From NCBI GenBank assembly GCA_027486795.1, contig JAIXOI010000035.1:186001-250000 (forward strand): a stretch of 64,000 nt of DNA, read 5' to 3'. Both the position numbers and the translations under genes were made by a program. This document shows positions 58,621 to 64,000 of the stretch, piece after piece (position 1 is the stretch's first letter; every line of letters begins with the position of its first letter). Under the pieces are notes generated by a model. That model was not told the DNA's origin, did no database searches, and was given only the letters and a program-made list of their open reading frames with translations. The DNA is from Sphingobacteriales bacterium (GTDB lineage: Bacteria > Bacteroidota > Bacteroidia > Chitinophagales > CAIOSU01).

Positions 58621-61542
58621 ATGGAATATAAGTTTCAGGAGATTGAAGCGCGCTGGAAACAGTATTGGAAGGACAACCAAACCTATAAGGTAAGCAACGA
58701 CACCAACAAACAGAAGTGCTACGTGCTCGATATGTTCCCCTACCCGAGCGGTGCGGGCCTGCACGTGGGGCACCCGCTGGGCTATATTGCTACCGACATT
58801 TACAGCCGCTATAAACGCTTGAAAGGCTTCAACGTGTTGCACCCCATGGGCTTTGATGCTTTTGGTTTGCCAGCGGAGCAGTATGCCATACAAACTGGCC
58901 AGCACCCGGCCAAAACTACCGAAGTGAACATTGCCCGCTACAAGGAGCAGCTGGATGCCATCGGTTTTGATTACGATTGGAGCCGCGAGGTGCGCACCAG
59001 CGACCCGAAATACTACCAATTTACGCAGTGGATATTTATACAGTTGTTCCACTCCTACTACAATACCGCCGCCCAAAAGGCCCAGCCGATTGTGGACTTG
59101 GTAGCGGCTTTCGCCAAAGAAGGAAATACCAAAACAAATGCCGCTAGTGGCAAAATATCCACCTTTACCGCCGAGGAGTGGAACACCTACAGCGAGAAGC
59201 AGCAGCAGGAAACCTTGATGGAGTACCGCTTGGCGTACCTGAAGTACGGTGACGTAAACTGGTGCCCTGCCTTGGGCACGGTATTAGCCAACGACGAGGT
59301 GAAGGATGGCGTGAGCGAGCGCGGCGGACACCCGGTTATTAAAAAGAGCATGCGCCAGTGGTTTTTGCGCATTACCGCCTATGCCCAGCGCTTGCTGGAT
59401 GGGTTGGATACCGTTGACTTTGCCGAGAGCCTGAAGGAACAGCAACGCAACTGGATAGGCCGCAGCGAAGGCGCCAGTGTGCAGTTTAACCTGGTTGGCA
59501 GGGATGAGAAAATAGAGGTGTTTACCACTCGGCCCGATACCATTTTCGGGGCGACGTTTTTGGTGTTGGCACCCGAGCACCCCTTGGTGGCGGAGATTAG
59601 CACCAACACGGCAGCAATAGAAGAATACAAAGCCTACGTGCAGAGCCGCAGTGAGCGCGACCGCCAAGCCGATGTAAAGACTGTGAGCGGCGCCTTTACT
59701 GGAGCATACGCACACAACTCATTTACGGGCGAGAACGTGCCGATTTGGATTGCCGAATATGTATTGATGGGCTACGGCACCGGTGCCATTATGGCCGTGC
59801 CGAGCGATGACGACCGCGACAATGCATTTGCAACCAAGTTTGGCCTACCGATAGTTGATGTAATAGATAAGAGTGACTACCCGGGCGCTACCCGTAGCGA
59901 CAAGCTGGGCAAGTTGATCAACTCTGGGTTTTTGGATGGGTTGGAAGTACCTGCTGCCATTAGCTTGATGTGCCGTAAGGTAGAGGAAATGGGCATCGGC
60001 AAGGGCCGCGTAAACTACCGCATGCGCGATGCGGGCTTTAGCCGCCAACGATACTGGGGCGAGCCATTCCCGGTGATATATAAGGACGAGATGCCGTATA
60101 CCTTGCCCGAGAACGAATTGCCTGTAAACTTGCCTGATGTGGAGAGCTTTAAGCCCACGGGCGACGGCGACTCGCCATTGGCGCGCAATACTGATTGGGT
60201 AAACCACCCCGACGGACCGCGCGAAACGGACACCATGCCGGGCTATGCCGGCAGTAGCTGGTACTTCCTGCGCTATATGGACCCGCAGAATGGTGGGTTC
60301 TTTGTAGGCAAGGAGGCTGTAAACTATTGGCAAGATGTGGACCTATACGTTGGTGGTGCCGAGCACGCCGTGGGCCACTTACTATACAGCCGCTTTTGGC
60401 ACAAGTTCTTCTTTGATAAAGGCTGGGTGCCTACCCAAGAGCCATATAAGAAGCTGGTGAACCAAGGGATGATACAGGGGGTGAGTGAGAAGATTTACTT
60501 GAACATTAACAAAACAAGTACTACTCAACTTTATAAAACTAATGAAGGCGTTACAATTACTAGTCTAGCTATTAGTCAAGATGTAGTAAACGTTTTTTAT
60601 AGTGCGGACATTTACAATGAGTTTATAAAAGGAAGTAACTACGATACCGTAATTGAAATCCATGTTCCAGTTGAGCTTGTTGAAAACAGCAATGTAAATC
60701 TTCATGAGTTTATTAAGTTCATGCCTGAGTACAGGTTTTCAGTATTCCTTACCAATGATGGCCGATACTGGTCAAATGGCAAATTCTGGCAAAACAACAA
60801 TTTAATAGCTTCGAACGAAGGCACAATTGAAAGTTATAAGTCGTTTTCCTTTGTCGAGAAAATGTCGAAATCCAAGTGGAACGTAGTAAATCCCGATATC
60901 GTAATCGAAAAATACGGTGCCGATACCTTCCGCATGTACGAGATGTTTTTGGGTCCGATTGAGCAGAGCAAGCCTTGGATAACCAATGGCTTGGATGGCG
61001 TACACAAATTCTTGCGCAAGTTTTGGAGGATGTTTTACGGTGAGGAAGGCTTAGCGATTACCGATGAGGCCCCGACTGCCGAGGAGTTGAAGGTGTTGCA
61101 CAAAACCATCAAGAAGATTCAGGATGATGTGGAGCGCCTGTCGTTCAACACCTGCATCAGTGCCTTTATGATTGCCACCAATGAGCTCACCGATTTGAAG
61201 TGTCGCAAACGCGCCATCTTAAAGGAGTTGACCATACTGTTGGCACCATTTGCCCCGCACATTGCCGAGGAATTGTGGCAAAACGCTTTAGGAGAAAATG
61301 GTACGGTGGTGTATGCGCCATTCCCTAAGTTTGATGAAAGCGTGTTGGTAGAGAGTAACTTCAACTACCCCGTGTCCATCAACGGCAAGGTCCGCGCCAC
61401 CATCGATTTCCCGCTGGACTATAACGAGGACCAAGTAAAACCTGAGGTGCTGGCCAATGAGCAAGTACAGAAATGGCTAGAAGGCAAGGACCCTAAGAAG
61501 TTTATCTTCGTGAAGGGCAGGATTATTAATGTGGTGGTATAA
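58621..61542 (+). CDS. leuS: Leucyl-tRNA synthetase
   Basis: The 973-residue class I synthetase charges tRNA-Leu. HVGH at residues 48-51 (GAGLHVGHPLGY) and KMSKS at 747-751 (VEKMSKSKWNVV) form the catalytic site. The CP1 editing domain is present (TRPDTIFGATFLVLAPEHP, GTGAIMAVPSDDDRD). The C-terminal anticodon-binding and tail domains are complete. Residues about 625-746 are an inserted module between GMIQG and KMSKS, larger and more divergent than in usual bacterial enzymes and visibly AT-richer at DNA level than the rest of the gene. Bacteroidetes LeuS do carry an insert here. Confidence 0.95.
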   Translation: MEYKFQEIEARWKQYWKDNQTYKVSNDTNKQKCYVLDMFPYPSGAGLHVGHPLGYIATDIYSRYKRLKGFNVLHPMGFDAFGLPAEQYAIQTGQHPAKTTEVNIARYKEQLDAIGFDYDWSREVRTSDPKYYQFTQWIFIQLFHSYYNTAAQKAQPIVDLVAAFAKEGNTKTNAASGKISTFTAEEWNTYSEKQQQETLMEYRLAYLKYGDVNWCPALGTVLANDEVKDGVSERGGHPVIKKSMRQWFLRITAYAQRLLDGLDTVDFAESLKEQQRNWIGRSEGASVQFNLVGRDEKIEVFTTRPDTIFGATFLVLAPEHPLVAEISTNTAAIEEYKAYVQSRSERDRQADVKTVSGAFTGAYAHNSFTGENVPIWIAEYVLMGYGTGAIMAVPSDDDRDNAFATKFGLPIVDVIDKSDYPGATRSDKLGKLINSGFLDGLEVPAAISLMCRKVEEMGIGKGRVNYRMRDAGFSRQRYWGEPFPVIYKDEMPYTLPENELPVNLPDVESFKPTGDGDSPLARNTDWVNHPDGPRETDTMPGYAGSSWYFLRYMDPQNGGFFVGKEAVNYWQDVDLYVGGAEHAVGHLLYSRFWHKFFFDKGWVPTQEPYKKLVNQGMIQGVSEKIYLNINKTSTTQLYKTNEGVTITSLAISQDVVNVFYSADIYNEFIKGSNYDTVIEIHVPVELVENSNVNLHEFIKFMPEYRFSVFLTNDGRYWSNGKFWQNNNLIASNEGTIESYKSFSFVEKMSKSKWNVVNPDIVIEKYGADTFRMYEMFLGPIEQSKPWITNGLDGVHKFLRKFWRMFYGEEGLAITDEAPTAEELKVLHKTIKKIQDDVERLSFNTCISAFMIATNELTDLKCRKRAILKELTILLAPFAPHIAEELWQNALGENGTVVYAPFPKFDESVLVESNFNYPVSINGKVRATIDFPLDYNEDQVKPEVLANEQVQKWLEGKDPKKFIFVKGRIINVVV

Positions 61543-61547
61543 GTTTG

Positions 61548-61582
61548 GTCCATGGTCGACGGACGATGGTCCATGGATGATG
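61548..61582. repeat. Degenerate 7-bp tandem array (5 units)
   Basis: GTCCATG, GTCGACG, GACGATG, GTCCATG, GATGATG, head to tail, starting five bases after the leuS stop. Its inverse complement is the array at 61644-61671, on the other side of the terminator. Confidence 0.85.
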
Positions 61583-61600
61583 TGTATTACGATAAAACAA

Positions 61601-61639
61601 AAAGTAAAGGCGGGTAACTAAGTTATCCGCCTTTACTTT
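61601..61639. terminator. Bidirectional terminator between leuS and the esterase gene
   Basis: AAAGTAAAGGCGGGTAACT and AGTTATCCGCCTTTACTTT form a near-perfect 19-base stem with one G-T pair, flanked by an A-run and a T-run, so it can end transcription from both sides. It sits between two inversely oriented heptamer arrays. Confidence 0.9.
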
Positions 61640-61643
61640 TTTT

Positions 61644-61671
61644 ACCATGGACTATGGACCATCGACCATGG
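61644..61671. repeat. Degenerate 7-bp tandem array (4 units)
   Basis: ACCATGG, ACTATGG, ACCATCG, ACCATGG, head to tail, ending just before the esterase stop codon. It is the inverted counterpart of 61548-61582; together they could form a long foldback around the terminator. Confidence 0.85.
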
Positions 61672-61672
61672 A

Positions 61673-62596
61673 CTAATTCATCCCCAACTGCTTGCGCATA
61701 AACGCTCCCATCTGCTTTATAGATTCGCGGGCTTCGGGCAAAAAGAAATCATACATCTGCCATACATGAAAGGTATGCCCCCACTCTACCAATTCAACCT
61801 TTACGCCAGCAGCTTCGGCCTTAGCGGCTATGCGCACTGAGTCGCTATGAATCAACTCCACCGAACCACATTGAAGCATCATAGGTGGCAGACCAGTGTA
61901 GTCGCCATAAATGGGCGATATAAAAGGATTGCGCAAATCGGCTTTGCCAGCATATAGCTTTCCATGCCAAATAAGGGCTTCGTTAGTTAGTACACTGTCT
62001 CTCCTCCTCGGCACTCTATTCGACTCGCCTGCACCTTCCAAATCTCCCCAAGGCGAAAGCAGTACTGCGGCAGCGGGCATGGGCATACCCAATTCTCTTA
62101 GCTTTAACAAAGTTGCGGCTGTGAGCCCTCCGCCAGCCGAGTCGCCGGCAATTACAATATCAGCTGGTTTATAACCCTCGCCCAACAAATATTGAAAACC
62201 AGCAACGGCATCTTCCAAAGCCGCTGGGTATAGGTGCTCGGGTGCCATGCGGTACTCAATGGCAAAAGCCGTAATGCCAGCAGCCTCCGCTATTTTGGTT
62301 ATCATACGGCGGTGGGTCTCCAGCGAGCAAAGAGCATATGCACCACCATGCAAATAATATAGGGCTTTGTCATGCCTTGCTCCGTTTGGGGTAATCCGTT
62401 CGGCCTTTAGCCCCGCCATTAGTATTGGTTGTACTGTATTGTTCTTGGCCCTAGGCAAAAACCATCGGGCAGCAAGGTCCATATCTCTGCGCATCCTAGC
62501 CACGGTAGGCAACCGTTTGCCAATAAATAGCCTAACAAAACGCAACAAGAACCTAAATATGGCCAGTTGCCAACTTTTCTTTTCGCCTACTTTCAT
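61673..62596 (-). CDS. Alpha/beta hydrolase, hormone-sensitive-lipase-type esterase
   Basis: The 307-residue protein is an HSL-family (alpha/beta hydrolase fold 3) esterase. The oxyanion-hole motif is HGGAY (usually HGGG), the nucleophile Ser lies in GDSAGGGLTAA, and the catalytic His in EWGHTFHVWQ. The acid residue is probably in CGSVELIHSDS. There is no signal peptide, so it is cytoplasmic. The N-terminal 50 residues are basic and amphipathic, as a cap. The substrate is unknown; short-chain esters are likely. It converges with leuS. Confidence 0.9.
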   Translation of the reverse strand: MKVGEKKSWQLAIFRFLLRFVRLFIGKRLPTVARMRRDMDLAARWFLPRAKNNTVQPILMAGLKAERITPNGARHDKALYYLHGGAYALCSLETHRRMITKIAEAAGITAFAIEYRMAPEHLYPAALEDAVAGFQYLLGEGYKPADIVIAGDSAGGGLTAATLLKLRELGMPMPAAAVLLSPWGDLEGAGESNRVPRRRDSVLTNEALIWHGKLYAGKADLRNPFISPIYGDYTGLPPMMLQCGSVELIHSDSVRIAAKAEAAGVKVELVEWGHTFHVWQMYDFFLPEARESIKQMGAFMRKQLGMN

Positions 62597-62625
62597 ATGG
62601 ATAATTAGATTACTTTCTGTTGTTG

Positions 62626-62633
62626 CAAATGTA
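62626..62633 (-). promoter_or_regulatory. Possible esterase -7 element
   Basis: TACATTTG on the minus strand fits TAnnTTTG, 29 bases upstream of the esterase ATG. A TTG lies only 13 bases further upstream, so the -33 part is not supported. Confidence 0.35.
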
Positions 62634-62751
62634 ACGTTCTTAATGGCAAGTTACTTAGCTATTTTCAATGGGTTATTTACTCATTTTATAATCAACCTTA
62701 ATCGGTTGTTAACTAATCGCTAAATACCGCCTTTTAGTTTCAACTATATTG

Positions 62752-62759
62752 TAATTTTG
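62752..62759 (+). promoter_or_regulatory. Possible heptose-kinase gene -7 element
   Basis: TAATTTTG matches TAnnTTTG and ends 25 bases before the TTG start codon used for the kinase. It supports that start, since a transcript from here would include it. No TTG was found at the -33 position. Confidence 0.4.
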
Positions 62760-62784
62760 CCCATGTTGCTCAATAGTCACCATT

Positions 62785-63780
62785 TTGAACACTGATTTTA
62801 CTTCAATCATCCATTCCTTTTCGCGAACCAAAGTATTGGTTATTGGCGATGTTATGTTGGATACCTACTTATACGGTAGCACCAATCGTATATCGCCAGA
62901 AGCACCAGTTCCTGTTGTTGAAATAACCCACCAACAAGATTGCCCAGGCGGAGCAGCCAACGTGGCCATAAACTTAAGGGCAATAGGTGCTAAGGTAACG
63001 TTGTGTGGTTTGGTTGGCGATGACCATGAAGGCAAAATACTAAAAGAGCTTTTGGAAGAAGCGAGTGTAGCATGTCATTTTCTGGCAAAAATAAAAACAC
63101 GCCCTACCACGCACAAAAACCGCATTGTAAGCCGAGGCCAACAAATGCTCCGTTTTGATAGGGAGCAAAAAGATGAACTAAAAGGCCTAGAGGCCAGCCA
63201 ACTGAAAGAGGCAGCACTTGCCGCCATTGCCGAAGGGCCGCAAGTGGTAATATTGCAAGACTACAATAAGGGGGTATTGTTTGAAGATTTGATTGTTGCC
63301 GTTATGGCAGCTTGTGCCCAACGCAACATACCCGTTGCGGTAGACCCCAAGAAACATAACTTTTTTGCATACCAAGGCGCTTCATTGTTTAAGCCGAACT
63401 TAAAAGAAGTTAGAGAAGCGCTTAACACAAACGTTGACCCAACAGTGCATACCTCGCTGCAAAGCGCAGCAATGCAGTTAATGAACAAGTTGCAAGCAAA
63501 GCAAGTAATGATAACCCTGTCGGAACATGGCGTTTTTATTGCTGATGAAACCAGTGCCAATAAAACCAATGCCCATGCCAGAAACATTGTAGATGTATCA
63601 GGTGCAGGCGACACCGTTATAGCTGTTGGCGCCCTATGCTTGTCAGCAGGATTGTCTATTGCCGAAATAGCCCATTTAACTAACCTTGCTGGTGGACTAG
63701 TTTGCGAAAAACAAGGCGTAGCATCTATTAGCAGTGAAGAGCTTATCTTGGAAGCATTGAAAACTAATAATGATCAATAA
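62785..63780 (+). CDS. D-beta-D-heptose-7-phosphate kinase (PfkB family), kinase-only form
   Basis: The 331-residue protein begins at a TTG; no better start precedes the conserved region. It is a PfkB-family kinase closest to the kinase half of HldE/RfaE: VLVIGDVMLDTYLYGS, RISPEAPVPVVE, CPGGAANVAINLRAIGA, TKIKTRPTTHKNR-type region, LQDYNKGVL, DPKKHNF and the anion-hole VDVSGAGDTVIAVGAL. The nucleotidyltransferase half of bifunctional HldE is absent, so it is RfaE1-like and would phosphorylate heptose-7-phosphate for lipopolysaccharide core. Its stop overlaps the next gene. Confidence 0.9.
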   Translation: MNTDFTSIIHSFSRTKVLVIGDVMLDTYLYGSTNRISPEAPVPVVEITHQQDCPGGAANVAINLRAIGAKVTLCGLVGDDHEGKILKELLEEASVACHFLAKIKTRPTTHKNRIVSRGQQMLRFDREQKDELKGLEASQLKEAALAAIAEGPQVVILQDYNKGVLFEDLIVAVMAACAQRNIPVAVDPKKHNFFAYQGASLFKPNLKEVREALNTNVDPTVHTSLQSAAMQLMNKLQAKQVMITLSEHGVFIADETSANKTNAHARNIVDVSGAGDTVIAVGALCLSAGLSIAEIAHLTNLAGGLVCEKQGVASISSEELILEALKTNNDQ

Positions 63781-64000
63781 CTCCTATAAGCAGCTCAAAG
63801 AACAGCTCAAGCTGTTTGTGTATGATAGCCAACCCAAAGTGGCCGCATTTTTTAAATGGATCATGTCCATTTTTAGCATCGTAGGTGTTTCGGCGGGGCT
63901 TACTGCATCATTAACGCCAATTGGCAAAGTAATGATCATCATTGCCTTGCTCACTGGCCGCGCAGGGTTGCTTATCTTGGCCTTTGTGTTAAGCTCTCAA
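63770..64000 (+). CDS. TrkH/KtrB-like potassium transporter fragment, cut by the window edge
   Basis: The frame opens at ATG 63770, overlapping the kinase stop by 11 bases, and stays open for 77 codons to the edge. After a short charged N-terminus (QLKEQLKLFVYDSQPKVAAF) comes IVGVSAGLTASLTPIGK and LLTGRAGLLILAFVLSS, which match the C-terminal end of TrkH/KtrB transporters (pattern TVGLSTGLTP...GK...GRxGxLTLAxAL). In full transporters that pattern comes after some 400 residues, but here it lies about 35 residues from the start. So it may be an internally deleted gene or a different small membrane protein. Confidence 0.5.
   Translation, partial: MINNSYKQLKEQLKLFVYDSQPKVAAFFKWIMSIFSIVGVSAGLTASLTPIGKVMIIIALLTGRAGLLILAFVLSSQ

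Noticed and set aside
59284-60333. Several long antisense frames within leuS
   Set aside because: leuS is GC-rich there, which keeps antisense frames open by chance; the sense strand is fully explained by a conserved synthetase.
60493-60855. Possible frameshift or inserted mobile DNA in leuS
   Set aside because: The reading frame is intact through KMSKS and the C-terminal domains, and the region keeps faint similarity to the family's own insert; treated as a divergent module, not as a broken gene.

Overview
The window is a contiguous piece of a chromosome from a member of the Bacteroidetes (Bacteroidota). The signs are type IX secretion C-terminal sorting domains (type A and the gliding-motility-type CHU_C/type B form), PKD-rich giant surface proteins, a short primary sigma factor without region 1.1, the long Bacteroidetes form of Lgt, a glyceraldehyde-3-phosphate dehydrogenase with an N-terminal extension, and promoters fitting TTG-N20-TAnnTTTG (found with identical spacing before nuoA, dnaG and rpoD). 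A marine, soil or wastewater relative of the Chitinophagales/Saprospirales type is my guess; the sequence alone does not name a genus. No rRNA, tRNA, insertion sequence, prophage or CRISPR array was seen.

Layout. 1-1.5 kb: start of a complex I operon (nuoA-B-C-D, minus strand, nuoD cut by the edge). 2-9 kb: an uncharacterised helical-repeat protein, a small acidic orphan, dnaG, a one-propeller WD40 protein and an SCP2/alpha-methylacyl-CoA racemase fusion. 9-13 kb: two glycosyltransferases with ribBA. 13-16 kb: pfkA-pyrC-yraN, divergent from a c-heme lipoprotein. 17.5-20 kb: rpoD and gap, closed by a strong terminator. 20-24 kb: envelope and periplasmic proteins (DUF2911, thioredoxin-like, HMA metal-binding), a TsaC/YrdC-type protein and a MerR regulator. 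24-28 kb: DUF2304/GT2 pair, lgt, mtaB and a UPF0175/DUF3368 toxin-antitoxin-like pair. 28.7-30.5 kb: lemA-TPM-TPM operon. 30.6-33.4 kb: a large hybrid histidine kinase. 33.5-38.6 kb: a methyltransferase and its truncated second copy, a T9SS protein, a second helical-repeat paralogue and a secreted orphan. 38.7-41.7 kb: a BNR/sortilin-like T9SS lipoprotein. 41.8-43.1 kb: ffh. 43.2-46.1 kb: a collagen-like surface protein with a small T9SS partner. 46-48 kb: a phosphatase and an isochorismate synthase. 48-53.8 kb: a 1905-residue PKD/Ig-like protein. 54-64 kb: clpC, STAS protein, rnz, ferredoxin, leuS, an esterase, a heptose-kinase gene and the start of a TrkH-like fragment.

Most of the window is housekeeping and envelope biology. 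The accessory signals most worth attention are: (i) a family of degenerate 7-bp tandem arrays lying in intergenic gaps, often touching stop codons, and in one case forming a foldback around a terminator; (ii) a truncated second copy of a methyltransferase gene broken inside the SAM-binding motif; (iii) an AT-rich, divergent insertion domain inside an otherwise GC-richer leuS; (iv) an apparently shortened TrkH/KtrB-like gene at the right edge; and (v) two members of an uncharacterised helical-repeat family. No multi-gene defence or mobile system could be supported.
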